DNA of 64,000 nucleotides from Sclerodactyla briareus. Its lineage: Eukaryota > Echinodermata > Holothuroidea > Dendrochirotida > Sclerodactylidae. Positions 20,190 through 33,659 of the stretch are shown here, in pieces. Location of the stretch: NCBI GenBank assembly GCA_026419785.1, contig JAODTK010005586.1, positions 62,001-126,000 of the forward strand, written 5' to 3'. The position numbers and the translations under genes are program-made. Position 1 is the stretch's first letter; every line of letters starts with the position of its first letter. The notes below the pieces were generated by a model that saw only the letters and a program-made list of their open reading frames with translations, had not been told where the DNA came from and ran no database searches.

Positions 20190-23130
20190 GAGAAGAGAAA
20201 GAACTACTAATGACATGCAACTATCCATTCAAGGGTGAGATTCCAATTTGATAATTTTTTTGATTCCCCCAAACGGGTATTTGCTATAACTTTCAAATTT
20301 TATGTTGTTCAAAAAAAAAATGAATACAATGTTAATTTATACAATCACTCTGGAAATGTCACATGTGAGTATATCACAACATATGTAGCAATTCAGCAGC
20401 AGCCACAGAACACAGTAGCAGCATAGCTGTTAACCATCGGACCCTCCAGACAGGGACATATATCCAGGAATTCTCAATAGGGAGGTGGGGGGTAACAAAG
20501 TAACGAAGCATGACTGATTCCCCATCTTGGGGAAGGGGCCCAAAGGGAAATGCAAACTGGTGAGTAAATTAATTATATATTAATTAAATTTACAAGCCTA
20601 ATTTTCAACATAAATATATTTTCATTTTTGTGCACTGCCAATAGGGGGGGAGCATGCCCGTTATGACCTGTTATAATCCTCTGCTATTCCTATTCATGAA
20701 AACTAGGTAATGGGAATTTAGGATTCGTTGCCCAAGTCTCCAACCCAAAACTTCCTCCTGCCCCTCTCAAGAAAACATTAGGTGAATGTGTAGCATTCAA
20801 CTTCAACACCACATCCATGGCTACACTGAAAAAGCTTCAGACGAGTAATTTGTAGCATTTGCATCCAAGATTATTTAATCATGTACAGTGTATTGGTATG
20901 GCTCATAAACTTAAACCAATAGGCTATAAGCCTATACTCTTTTACTTGTTTGGAGTCTTCCTTTGCAGACATGTAAACATGTAAAACATTTGATATGAAA
21001 AGTTAACACCAAGCTGGCAAGGCTACTTAAACATGAATGATTGAGGGATAGCTGCAACTGAGAAACTGGACAATAACTTTCAGTGGAATAGCTAAAGGGG
21101 GCCTGAAGCCCCCTATGATATCGGTTATCCTCCCATTGGCCCCCCACGCTGATGATCAGGACCAAACACATTTTCGACAAGGCCTACACTTGTTTTCAAT
21201 CAAATTCAATCAACCCAAAACATTACCCAAATTTGTTAATAAGTGACTTAATTTTAGCCATATGCCAGGAAATGTTTCGCGCTTCAAGCGGGATTCACTT
21301 TTCTCAGTTTCAAGTGACACATCATGATAGATATACATCTTGAAAGACAAAATTCTGTAAAAGCCTGCAAACAATGATGGTAATGGGTCATGCTGGGTTA
21401 AAATGTTCACAATACTTTTCATACCAGATCTTCACCGTGGTTCACCTCAATCAAAAAGTCTGATGATTCCTTGACTGCATTCTAGACTCATGTAAACAAG
21501 ATTTTTACTTTGACCCAAAACAATAGGATCATGTAGTCATCATGAGAAACACACATGCCATCAGGTTTTCCATCAAGGTTCAAGTTATATCATGCGTACA
21601 AGCTACAATTGGCAAAGTATCAACTTCTGAGCAACTTGCCTGAGATAAATCCCATCATAGGCCTAGTCAATACTTCCTTCTCCAATTTCTTTCTTTTTAT
21701 TGCATGCATATATGTTTGGACAAAAGATTATCTGCCAGCTTTCAAGATGGATTCGAGAGTTCTGATACTCTTGTAAATATAGTCAATATGCGCAGCTGAA
21801 TGCCTGAAAAGCTTTTCTGTTTGCATGCCAACGGTAGCCCAGCACTACTGCTTGATTCATTGCGAGCGCATACAGCCATACAACGTACATAATAGTGGTA
21901 TAGTGTGTACACATACATGTAGTCAGTGATTTAGCCAGCCCCTATTTGTGCGACAATGTCGCATAAATAGCGACAAATGTCGCCAAAAAAAAATCTGACA
22001 ATCAATTCTACCGCATGTGGTATTTTAATTACCATGCAGAGAGCGTCCCCATCGTCTCGCCTGTTGCGCGATCAGTGATTTATTCTTTTAGTCACCATGC
22101 AAACAATTTCACAAGGATTCCATATGTTGCTTTAAGCTATTGGTATTAGCATTTAACAGAAACAGCCTACTACTCATTGCCCAGTTCACATTCGTTAGGA
22201 CTGACTATTGACAATGTCTGCTAAAGGAGTACAAGTTTTGTGGAAATGTGACCATGTAAATTAGACCGATAGCCAATGGAAATTCATTGACCCATTTTCT
22301 CACTTCAAATATCCTCACATATTCTTTTCGAAAGGTTCATGAAAATCAAACGAACATGTAATCGTATCCCAATACCTCTTCCCTATTTAAACATCCATCG
22401 CCATCATTGACTACACCCCTTGGAATATAGCAAACCTAACAACAGGCTGTGGGTCTTTAGCCAAAGTTTATCCAATATATCATCAAAGAGTATGCCCTTT
22501 ATATATACATCTACTACTTCCAGTATCTCTCTAGGGAGTTCACACCCACCCCTCTCACAGCTACTTGCAGCATCCCCCTTTGTCTAGAGTGAATGAGCCA
22601 ATCTAATTGGCAGGTGAATCGGACACCCTCAGGTGCTGGCCTCTCAGCTGGACATGTAGGCCGTATTGTGTAGCTGTAAGACTATGATATATAGATGATA
22701 TGGAGGGGATTCCACTGTAATTCAGCTGCTCAATCAATTGTGCAACCATGTTCCTCTAAATTTTGTCAACAGGTATGCCCATGAATTTGATGTATGAAAT
22801 AAGCAATAAATGAAGCTATGAAATCTCTGTCTGTTAACAGATAGGAATACTAGTTAATGGAAGGAATGGAAAACCATACCGGGGGTGATTTGAGGTGAAA
22901 GTTGAAAATGAGTAAAATTCAAATAGATATATTTTGTTTTATTCGATAGTGTGCGGAGTGGACTATACCATTCGTAAATGGGTTAGCTGAGAGGTGGTAA
23001 TAATATTATACAAGAATGCCTGGGGTTCTGTAGCTATTTCACTTATTTCAATACTTCTCACTCAATTAGGATTCTGATAATTGAATGGCCCTTGATAACA
23101 TAACAGTTGTATTGATGAAATATTCCAATC
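20190..23130. other. Non-coding stretch with one transposon-like end
   Basis: A TTAATTATATATTAATTAAATT run at 20569-20590 is simple sequence. At 21926 CAGTGATTTAGCCAGCCCC, followed by GCGACAATGTCGC and GCGACAAATGTCGCC, looks like a DNA-transposon end with short palindromes. No partner end was found. A possible first exon of the methyltransferase was looked for and not found. Confidence 0.35.
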
Positions 23131-23139
23131 ATAACATGA

Positions 23140-24711
23140 GCACCTTGTCCCAAAACCTCAGCCATATCACATACATCTTTAGAGGCTGTTTGCAGGAAGG
23201 AAATGTAGTATTATTTGCAGTATTTGCGTCCATACGTGACCTTCCTTGAATGACATTAATGACAGTACGGTTATATGAAAAAGTTACCCTTTGATAAGTG
23301 CTTGCATGTCCCCAAATTCCAGCCATATCACACCCAGTCACTAGAGTTGTTGCAGGAAATGTATTATTTGGCAGTTTGGCCATGTTTAGTCTATGTAGCA
23401 CACAGAGCTCATATCCCATATCCCAAAATTGACGGTTTTTATTTAACTGGGCCATATAACTCCTAAAATAAGCACATTTCTTTAAAACTGACCTTGGACT
23501 TTGACCTTTCTTAGATGTTTGTTTGATACACTGAACCAAAAATACCATGACAAGTCTCTACGAGAAACCCAACTGCAACACATTCAAATTGTTTACTTGC
23601 CCAATTAACAAAACTTCGAAAATTGCATAATTATGCCAAATTATTCACACTATATGACCTTAAGTGACCTTTATAGGCCGGTCACACTCTAACGATTTTT
23701 TATGCTGCTACACGATCTTCTTAGATTTCAGGCCGAACCAGGGGCAGAAGAGGGGGGGTAAGGGGAAAAATGCCCTAAATAATAGAGCCAACATCACAAT
23801 ATCTCTCAAATCGGGAGAGTGTTGAAAATGAACCACATTTCCATGGATGACGTTCCATATCGAAAAACAATGAAAGTCGTACGATAAATCGGTTAGCTCA
23901 ACGATAAAAAGAAAATATGTGATTATCAAAACGAGGGAATAGCTATTTCACATCAGAATGGTTCGGCAACTAAGACAAATGAAGTCCTTTATTCAATGTG
24001 ACAGGGGCATTAGCGTCATGACCCACGTGGAGTGGTATTATTCGGCCGTGAACCAAAATATGGATCGTTGCACGACACGATGCGTGTCATGTGACCGGGA
24101 CTTCACTGTTGTTAAATTTATAGGATCAAAGGTGTAACCATCTCCACCAAGTTTCATGAGGAGGATTCAACCAACTTTTAAATATGCATAAATGATCAAA
24201 TTAGACTAGGTAAATGCAAATTCGGAAATTGAAGACCTGGTGACATCATACTACGGTAAAATATTGGACTATAGATAAACCATCTCCACCGAGTTTCGTC
24301 AAAATCCAAACAACCTCAAAATGATCGCAGAAATTATGCAAATAGACTTACTAATAGCCTATATAATGCCAGGAATCCAATCAGTTCGTGTACTCTTTTC
24401 CTAGTTGCTATATACTCCGAAACGGCATCACCAATGCATCTACCGATCAAGAGAATCTTGTACACAAGCTCTAGGGCCAATTTTCATTAAAATGCAAATT
24501 TATGCAATGAGCTATGTCTTTCGGGACGAAAAGTGGATGCACATCGGCAATCTTCACCGCGCACCTTCACAAGCAGGTCCCAGCATGATGGATTTTTTCA
24601 CGTTCAGGAGATATCGAACCGCAACATGACGGCGGACAGACAGACAGACCACAACACACACAACAAAGTGAACACTATGTCTCTCCTTGAACAAAAGTCA
24701 GGCGAGACAAA
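23140..24711 (+). repeat. Long dispersed repeat (family R1), copy 2, with an insertion
   Basis: It aligns with 9420-10786: AACTCCTAAAATAAGCACATTT, AAGTTTCGTCAAAATCCAA, AATCTTGTACACAAGCTC, CTTTCGGGACGAAAAGTGGA, TCTCCTTGAAC and TTCAGGCGAGACAA in order. The right end is at 24711. About 23680-24110 is unlike copy 1 and looks like an insertion. An internal duplication of the AGCCATATCACAC block occurs at 23158 and 23318. Confidence 0.7.
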
Positions 24712-26950
24712 TAAGGCCCTCCTCCAGAAAAAGTCTCACCAGGAAATTTTTTTTGACAGTTTTGCCCCGGCACAACATCGGACTTCCTTCATCACAAATT
24801 CACAAAGTCTTTATTTTATTTTAATGTGATCGCCGCGGTCTCCGCGCTGGTCACCCACAGCCGCGACTATGGCCTACTTTTCATGCACGAATACGGAGCA
24901 GGCGTGTCAAATACCATTGCGGTGTTCCATGCAACTGGTAATTCCCGTAAATCAGGACTTTACCACTCGTGAATTGGCAATTGGCAATTTTTCAAAAATG
25001 GCGACCCCCGGGCAAATCAAACACTCCCAATGTGACAAAATTATGAAGTAATATAAGGAATATGTTAATAATAGCTTGTCTGTTTATTATAAACTTATCC
25101 AACTAAAGGAAAATTAAAGGGAAAAATAGACAGCATTCCTAGTTCCATCGAAAACTTTTCAGAAAGTCACGATATACGTACTGCAACGGGGTATTGGTTG
25201 CGCGAGCGAGAAGCTCTCGACATCGAGGTTCAGGCGCATACCACGTGTTGTACCCTAAAATGCGTGAATAATCGCAGGTAATCTGCTCAAAATGTTCTCT
25301 CTTCAAAAATATTGACCTTCAATTTCAATTTGTTCAGTATTAATTATTCTTAAATGGCTTTCAAATAATTCCCTCAGGCGATTCGAAGTCCGCCATTTTG
25401 AAAAAGCGGGGGAGGTCGAGAGGACAGTTCTAGTTCATGAGATATGGGCAAATGGAAAACGCTCTTTACCAGTCGTGATAACGGTAATCACCGATACAGG
25501 AACGCAAGCATCAGACCAAGAATACGGCATTCAACTATAACGTACGATGGGATGCCCTGGTTCAACAGAAACATACATGTAGAGTACAACAGTTAATCAG
25601 TGCATACTGCATATATAGGCTAAGCACAATGTTGGATGGCACTTTCGCATGCCCACAGCTTTTGTGGAATTCATTGCAAACATGAACTCATGCGGGCCGG
25701 TTATCGTAAGGCCAAGGATGCCATAGATGCCAGAGCGGGTCGTACGCACTGGGAATAATGCCATTATGAAGTGATGACTGAACAATGTGGGTCAGTTTGT
25801 TCTAATAGGTCCTATTAGTTTGCAGAGATAGATACTGGTGCCACAGAGGCTGAGGAGAACAGTTATAATGAAGTCCAAAACCAACACTGGATGGGCGAAA
25901 TAAGCACATGTACCACTGAGTAAACGGATTGGGAACACATTTGTCATCGACATCAACATTTTTGGTTTTGTTAGGGGAAGAGACAATCCAGTCAAATATC
26001 GCACCCTTTGCAATCTAGGACACTTTTCATCATCCAAAAAATTTTCAAAGGGCAGGGACCCCCTCCCCTTACCCCCTCCCCTTACACCCCTCCTCCACAG
26101 GCCATAGGACAAGTAATGTCGAATTGACAACAACATACTTCGAAAAAACTGCATGTAGTGCCTGCAGTCAGCTTCACATGCAACTCATCTCTCAACACTT
26201 AATTTCAATGGGTTTTTTGCATTAACACTGTGATTAACACCAAATCGCTGGAGCGCTAGCATTCGCCGCACCGCGATGGCGTTGGAGCCAGCCAGGAATT
26301 ATGTGGATATTTCAATCAAGTAATGTGTGAGTGTATCGCCACCTAAATCTTAGATTTTGTGTCTATTGGCATTCTACTTCACATGAAAATGCACAGAACT
26401 GCAATTGAAATCTGTTTTCCCAACTCGAAATGAAGCGTTTGTTTTTTTTATCCCCGTAAGGCAGACTACCATGAAAAACAGTAAGTCTAGGCTTAACATC
26501 ATATTGGACTAAAAACCTAAATTATCTTGAATGTGGAGTAGGAAAAAATCGGATTTCAATCAAATTCCTGAAATTTTAGTGAGGTGAATATTAAGGAACA
26601 AAAAATCAGGATTTATTTGCGAAATCCACCACCAAAAATGAGTGAAAATCAGGATTTTCTTGGCTTGCTCATTTACTGCTGTGCTTGCACCCCCCGAGCT
26701 ATGAAAGCCTTCGCACATTCTATATGTACATAACACTAATAGCTCATGCCGTCCATATCTTCACATCGAAACACGGCCGCTGTTGGAAAGAAAAACTCGG
26801 CACCGGCATTTTAAACGGAAATAGCAAAGATTAATGAGAACTTGCGTTTTGGCAGTTAGGGGACCATGGAAGCTATTATATTAACCCGTTACCGAAATAG
26901 AGAGGATATTAGAACGCGTATTGTGTGGCCCTAGCTGTTCAAAGAAGAAG
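24712..26950. other. Non-coding stretch with GC-richer promoter-like words
   Basis: GC-rich words near 24830-24870 and YY1-like AAAATGGCGACC (24995-25006) and CGCCATTTTG (about 25391-25400) could be promoter sequence. A 17-codon frame begins ATGGCGACCCCCGGG at 24998. A C-rich duplication (CCCCTCCCCTTACC) lies at 26049-26092. No gene is supported. Confidence 0.3.
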
Positions 26951-26959
26951 AGCAATAGA

Positions 26960-27473
26960 ATGTAACTGACTTTCTGAAAACATGTTCACCGCCCAATGTG
27001 GAACTGAGTAGATGACCATCAAACCGAGGGAAAATGGAGAATCAGTTTTACTGAAAAAGGAGTAAAAAGCGATATGAATTCACTGGGAAAAAATAGCGCA
27101 AAAACGCATGCAGCATCAAGTGCGGCAGTCCAAATGCTATCAATGAGGTTATCGCGAAACCGCCTAAACAACATGCCAAGACAAGGAGAATAGCCGAGGG
27201 GAAAATTCAAAGAGGGAATACTTATTCCATTACCAAAACCCAAACCAACCGAAAGGACCAGTCGGGAAACCTACGGCGTCGATGCCTTAGTAAATTTAGC
27301 AATTGCATGATCAGACTAGTGGAGGAATTAAAAAAAGGGACAATGAAATACGAATCACAAAAGGAGCATACAGCGCGGGAAATAGCAGCACAACCCTAAC
27401 TGGTTTACACTTTACCCTGTAAACTCTTCAGAAAAGGCCCTCACCTCACAATTACCACAATTGTAGTAACACC

Positions 27474-27520
<47 letters not shown>

Positions 27521-27529
27521 TATATATTA

Positions 27530-27571
<42 letters not shown>

Positions 27572-28490
27572 TATATATATCTATATATATATATATATTA
27601 TATATATATAGGATATAACATTACTAGACCTGATAAAGCATATACAAGGACAGGAAATGTCACCAAATTCTGAGTACCTCAGGGAGATTATCTCAGTCCC
27701 ATTCTATTCACACTATATCTGGCGGGAGCACTGGAGGTATAGAACAGACCCGAGAAGACAATCAAATGCGAAGCCGCGACGACAAGTCAGAGGCCAGTTA
27801 CACCTGCAAGACCAGAATTATGTAATTCCCAGAGGATTGTATAATGAGCAAACAATATGCAGATGGTATCTGTTTCATCAAAGCGAGACACATTGCAGAT
27901 GCAGTCAGGGAAACGTACCAAGAGGTTAACAACAGAAACCTAAAGTCAACGAGGCCAAAAGAAAAGAAGACATCGTCAAGATCGAGAGGTGGGGGATGTT
28001 GGATTGGAAAACGGTTGTAAATATCTGGATGAGCGAATGGACACCGGAAAAATGTGAAGCGACGGAAATGTATGGCGAAGGCAGCCTTTCCAAACCTATC
28101 AAAAAACGCTCACAAGTATGTATTGGAAATCAACGAAATAAAAATGCGAATTTTCGAGAGGCATATATCACAAGCAGTTTATGTATAACAGCGAGTGGTT
28201 GGACTCTAGAACAAACAGCTTGGAAAAAACAGGAAATAGACGTCTTCAAAAGAAAATGAGGAGGAAAATACTACAAACCAAATGGTCATACACAATCTCA
28301 AAAAGGAAAACTGTACGAAGAACTGAACACGAAGCATGGAGTAAAATAAAGGAAGACGGACTGAAAGGGATGGATTACCTCCATGAGACTTCCAGAAATA
28401 ACACCTGCGAACAAGCTATGCAGAGATTTAGAAGCACTAAGACAGTGAGAGACCATTGAGGACGACCCAAGACACCTGGTGTCCAACAAT
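26960..28490 (+). pseudogene. LINE ORF2 pseudogene with reverse transcriptase, broken catalytic box
   Basis: Frame-shifted pieces run in the canonical order: MNSLGKNSAKT, NRLNNMPRQGE, FKEGILIPLPKP (the EGI-IP-PKP entry to the palm), then after the (TA)n tract VPQGDYLSPILFTLYLAG, then YADG (27856-27867) in place of YADD with ICFIKARHIADAVRETYQ. After that come YNSEWLDSRTN, DVFKRK, MRRKILQTKWSYTIS and TEHEAWSKIKEDGLKGM. This C-terminal ending (FQRKMLRRILxIxW...) is typical of endonuclease-reverse-transcriptase LINEs of the RTE/Craft-like kind; the clade is not certain. The palm part with DMSKAFDTV is missing and replaced by (TA)n. It is dead. Confidence 0.85.
27473..27610. repeat. (TA)n microsatellite inside the LINE
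   Basis: About 140 bp of almost pure TA with a few TAATA breaks. It interrupts the reverse-transcriptase region between the PKP entry and the PQGD block. Confidence 0.95.
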
Positions 28491-28504
28491 CAAAGGCAAA
28501 TGAC

Positions 28505-28595
28505 TGGGATCGACTGGAAAGTCAATGATTCGGACTCGGACTAGTATACTGATGACTCGGACTCGGACTCGGTTGAGAGAACTCGACTCCAACAT
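28505..28595 (-). mobile_element. GAGTC foldback element, left-end fragment
   Basis: On the minus strand it reads TGTTGGAGTCGAGTTCTCTCAACCGAGTCC, close to the left end GTGCTGGAGTCGAGTCCTCTCAATCC of the copy at 6907. It follows directly on the LINE end. Confidence 0.5.
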
Positions 28596-28619
28596 TGCAA
28601 TGAGACCCAGGGAACAAAC

Positions 28620-31565
28620 TAGGGGACCCACTAGTTGGCACAAATGATCAAAAAGGAAGCAATGGAGAGTTGGTGGCAGCACCTTTTGACGGTAGGCAGT
28701 GCCGACCAACGGCCGACGAAGCGTCGCAGAAGAAGAGAAGAACGAAGAAGAAGTTCAAAGTCCCGTCGGAGGACGGACAGACTCAGAAGTGAGGAAAGGC
28801 ACCCTAATTGTGTACTTCCGTCAAACACATTGAGTTGTTTACTCTCTATCAGCTGCGATTTTCTTATACATATGCCCCCGTATAGTATGATATTTTGTGC
28901 AAGATCTGGAACATTCTGGATTTCAGTGCGTGTCGTGTTGACCCGGCGGCCGATCAAGTCGGAGGCACAGAACAACAAAATTAGTCAAAAAGTACAATCG
29001 ATGAGTCTGCAGAAAAACCATCGAGGTGTGAAGTAAACTCACGGACAAACAGGGCTCAATTGATTGTTAAGCTCGAATTCGAGCAGTCTGTCAAAAAGAG
29101 CCTATTCTAAAATATTCTGACAAAATGCGAATCATGTCGCCCAATACATGTCACTATACACTAATGTTAGGGGGGGACTGTCGGGAATAGCAACAAGGCT
29201 TCACACTGAATTTGCTCGGCATAGGTGCTCGAGTAAGTACAGCAGGTCCGGGGCTTGGGGACATGTGAACTTTCAAGTTAATCCCATTTCCCCATGGAAC
29301 TAAATATGAATTGCTTGACTTAAAGTAGGCATAACAATGGTCATGCATGTAAACATTACTTCTGTTTTTTGTGATTTCTTATATCCCGTATATTTTAGGA
29401 AACGCAAACCTCGAAAAATTCATTCAACCTCTTCCACTTTACCGTATAGGCCTATGTAATGCTTGTCCTACGGGTCCTCTAATTAGATCGCTTGTGGTAA
29501 AGAAAAGAGGATGCCACTTTTCTCTCAACAGGGGACAACTTGACTCAAGCGTGATTGTTGGGGAGGGGGTGAGGTATTTTCTCATTCGAAATAATGAATA
29601 ATCAGTCATTGCCTATAATATTCATCCACAGTGCTGAATATCAGAGTTTACCATCTCGCTTTGAGTAAAAATACATACTCACAAGGGAACATGCTAGAAC
29701 GCCAAATTTTGTCTGGGGTTTTTGACATGTCCTCCTTTCATCTGACCAGTTTTATGGATAATCTGGTTGCATGTCATTGTACTTCAAGTCGTCGTCCCGG
29801 GTGTTGGGCTCCCTCCTGACTTGCCATCTGCCTTCATTATGATCTGTCACTTTTTGCGGTCCATGTAGCTATTCTTTTCCTGCTTCGGTCAGCGCTGCCC
29901 AACCGCTATTGACTGCAGTCTTCTTTGAGGCACTCTTCTCAGCGTTCGCGTGGTCCACCTCTGATTTTTTTTCTTTCATCCACCCTTCAATCAAATAGTA
30001 GCTTTGGGTATCTTTGCGATGGCATTCCCGGTGTGTCCAAAATAGCGCATTCTCCGAATTGCATTTCTGTGGAGGACAGTGAGATTGGGGCTAACGGATT
30101 GTCTGATAGCCTGATGTTACGGTACGGCAAGGGCGGCGATCACGGGAGGGGGGAGTCCGTCCCCAGTATTTTGGTTGGGGACGCAATGTATTTTGCCTCC
30201 CCCTTCCCTCCCCATGTTTGATCCCGACTAATATTTCGCTGACACTGTATCCGTCATATCCGCAGCGACGTGTTTAAAACAAAAATTTAAGAATAATGAC
30301 CTAAATGATTCAGATGAAGTCGATTTTGTGCTGCTCCCCTTTATTTCAGGTACCGGTAGTGTTCAGCCATATGATGTGCAGTGTACGTGCAGACAATTGG
30401 TGTTCCTTAATAATATGAAATGCCTGAAATTTGGTATCAATTTATGTGTGCGACACGTGTTGAAAGTTGGGTGTGTGCACGGTGCACGGTGCACTAAGGA
30501 GGCAGGCACACGGTGCGGGTGAACACCCCTTAAAATGCGAAATGGCCATCGAAGATTCGGTCAGAAACGTCACAAATTCGTGCTAAGACACGATTCGAAA
30601 TTCAGGTGAAGGTTTCATTTTTTTTAGTTTTAACTTTTAAGTTTATATCCAAAGAGTGCCTGACTTTTCGATGAATATGTCCAAACGTGTAAAATCCCAC
30701 ACTTCACCAGCGACGCGCCCCCCGCGCCTTTCAGCCGCGCAATTGCCGGTCTTACTCAGTGGCGTCGTGCCCCCCGACTGGGGCCGCCCCGGTCACCCAC
30801 AAAAAAATTTTCAGAGGTGTCATAAATTTTGTCATAATTTAAATTTAAAAAGGTATTCTCGAAATTGAAAAATAGTCTGTATAGTCAATTGATCTTTGAT
30901 AATCGTTGCGTATTGCCCCCCCCCCCCCCCCCCCCCCCGCCCTCCCCAACCCCAAACCCCCAACAACATAAAACTAACATGATATCGAAGATTAGTAGGC
31001 CCACCTGCATCCAATAGGCCTTACTGTTTTTCCTAAGCTCGCGCTAAATATTTGATATCAAATATACATCGCGCCACCAAAGACCACCTGAGGTCATTAA
31101 AACTCAAGATTTCTACCGGCCAAGGAAATGCGAGCATTAACATTTGCGCAAATTTCCGCTGAATCCCTTGATATTGTAGGTTGTATTTGTTCTGTTCATG
31201 GAAGTATATTTAAACATACACAAATTGCAGTCCGCGGGACGAAATCGGTCCCGCAGATTATAACTTAAAGGTTTTCCAGACAAGAAAAGGTAGGAATAAC
31301 GAGCGTTCATGAACACTGGAAAACGTCGATGCATGTATTAAAATGTCACTACAGAAAATAAAAATCAATTTAAGTCAATTAATATTGTGACCACTATAAC
31401 AGTCCCGGCTATATGAATGTTTTTTTGTGTGATATTAATGCTCATCTAGAACTATCATTTGCGACCCACAAGTATCCCTTCTTTGACAATTTTATGCTAC
31501 GCTGCTTGACAAATCGTGGTGCCACCTGCCCCCTCACAGGATCACTTATTCTCAAATCGCATGAA
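28620..31565. other. Non-coding stretch with C run
   Basis: A run of 23 C lies at 30916-30938. A few open frames (for example 28635-29036, 29925-30221) show no family, and C-rich or Arg-rich parts explain them. No exon or repeat family is supported. Confidence 0.4.
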
Positions 31566-31570
31566 CTGCT

Positions 31571-31572
31571 AT

Positions 31573-31606
<34 letters not shown>
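31571..31606. repeat. (TA)n microsatellite
   Basis: Short pure TA run ending at ATATAGTGAT. Confidence 0.9.
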
Positions 31607-31611
<5 letters not shown>

Positions 31612-31639
31612 TTTTTTTTAATGAGGGAAGTTATCTATT

Positions 31640-32570
31640 TATTGAATATGAAAATGGCCCATGTGACTTATGTATGTTTTTTTTTTCAGATAAACAATGG
31701 CATTGGCAATCACCATTTGGCATATGCAAAAGACCTTACTTTAATAGATTTGCTACGCTGCACAAAAAACCAATTATGCCGCTTCGCATTTTATACCCAA
31801 ATTTGCATGAACCTAGAGAGGCTAAGGTGAAATTCATTATAATTTGTAAAGTTAACTTTTAATTTACTTATTGAAATGGTCATCTGGAAATCACCATTTG
31901 GCATTTAGGCCTATAATGATTAATTTTAACAAATTTGCTAGCTGCGCGGCAACCAATGGTGCCGCTTCGCTTGGATAGCCTTGAAATCGCAAGAACATAA
32001 AGTGGCTGAGGTGAAATTCAATTATGCTTCAGGTTATCTGTGAATATAACAGGAAAATAGCCATCTGGTGATCACTATTTGGTATTTGAGAAGACCTGAT
32101 TTCGAAAATTTCACCACGCTTCGATTGGATAGTACGAAGCCGCTTGAAACATACGGCGGTTAAGAAGATATTCATTTTAATTGGCTAAGTTCATTTTTCA
32201 AGGTACTAAATGAAAAATGACCATCTGGGGCCCCCCGTGCGTCTGAGAAAGACCATATTTGAAGCTTTCGTTCGAGCTTCGCGGCAACCAATGTGCCGCC
32301 CTTCTTCCATAGGATCTAATTTATCAACATACTGTTGGTTTAAGTGAAATTCCCTTTTTTTTCATTCCAAACTTTGATGTTTCAATCTTTCGAATGAAAA
32401 ATGGCCATCTGGTGCTCCCATGGCACCGAGAACCTTACTCTAAATTCGAACGCGGCAAATACTGGTTGTCGCAGCTTAGACAGGTCACGACATGAAGTCA
32501 GAGGGGCATTGATAATTTGTTTCACATATTTCCCGGCCCATCTGAAACCCATCGTGGGATTGGAAACCCC
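31640..32570 (+). repeat. Degenerate tandem array, about 160-185 bp period, five units
   Basis: The anchor GCCATCTGG(TG) recurs at about 31879, 32061, 32221 and 32404. ATCACCATTTGGCAT occurs at 31702 and 31885. Each unit also has GCGGCAACCAATGGTGCCGCTTCG or a decayed form, and GAGGTGAAATTCA. Units are strongly diverged, so the array is old. Frames across it are not genes. Confidence 0.75.
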
Positions 32571-32799
32571 TGGTAATCCTCGTGAGCTTAAACTAAAGAG
32601 GGAGTAAAAGAAGGGAATTGTAACCGGAAGGCCATCAAATGAATAATTTTTTGAGGTGTAAAAGAAGTGGAAGTTGTGCCAGACGACTGTCAACTGAATA
32701 TTCGAGATGAATTAACCGGCATAAATAAGGGCGAAGTTTTTAGGTGTGTGTAAATTGTAAGGGGTGTTGCTTCACTTATATGGGGAACGTGGGAAGTGT

Positions 32800-32962
32800 T
32801 TTTCCTGCTATCTGACGAAGTTTTGTATGCGCGCTGAATGTGGTGGCGCTCGGCCCCAAGGTACGTAACCCGTCCCGAATAGTAGTAAAAACCTGCTGAT
32901 GGGCCTCCCAAAATGTTATTTTCACGACGACCCTGGTCTGCACCATGTGGGTACACTCATTT
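32800..32962 (-). mobile_element. hAT-like element fragment (GGCGCTC family)
   Basis: On the minus strand, AACATTTTGGGAGGCCC, GGACGGGTTACGTACCTTGG and GAGCGCCACCACATTCAGCGC run in the same order as the ends at 36338 (minus) and 18447 (plus): GGACACGGAACATATC then GAGCGCCACCATGGTTTGGCGCGG. Only the terminal 160 bp are recognisable. Confidence 0.4.
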
Positions 32963-33659
32963 GACGACCCTGTCTGGCCCCATTAGAAGTTGCCCTCCCG
33001 GCGCCTGGGTTGCGCACAGAAGATTAAAATGGGGGCCGTAATCTTCGAGTCAAAAACATCAGGCCTAGGACCGTCAGAGAGAGGTCAGGCAACGGTAACG
33101 CGCTGGTCAAAAATTCGTTCCCCGCTAAATCTCGCGGCTACGCAGCGAAAGTATAGTGGATGTTGCCATCTGCCATGCATTTCCATGCTCCTTTCATGAC
33201 CCCCCCGTAACCCACTTGCATCGCTTTTTTAGAAGTCACAAACCCCCAACGCGAAAACTGGAAGTGATCTAACACGGCGATAAGTTTCAGAAGAAGAAAC
33301 CTTCATTTTTTTTTTTTGTCAATATAGGAATGCTGCTTAAAGGCACGGGAAGTGCCGTTCCTGCAATCGGAGGCGTCTGTCAAACGAAAAATTTTCGGGA
33401 TGCTACGCGCAACCCGTAGTGGCGCTCACTGGAGACTATTAATCTGGCCCTTACTCCCAATCGCCAACAAAATCACCGCCTTTGCCCTCTGAGCAGTTGA
33501 ATGGAGCTGTGAGGCCGAGTAATTGGGAGGATATTGGCTTGATAGACTGTGAGACGTCACTCAGCTTCCGTGATAAAGATATCGTTGTTACAACCGTTTA
33601 CGCAACATTTCTGTTCCAAGTATGAACTCCTTTACTTACCGTATCGAAAGATAAAAAGG

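Noticed and set aside
27019-27243. Minus-strand frame of 74 codons
   Set aside because: It is the shadow of the plus-strand LINE segment ending FKEGILIPLPKP.
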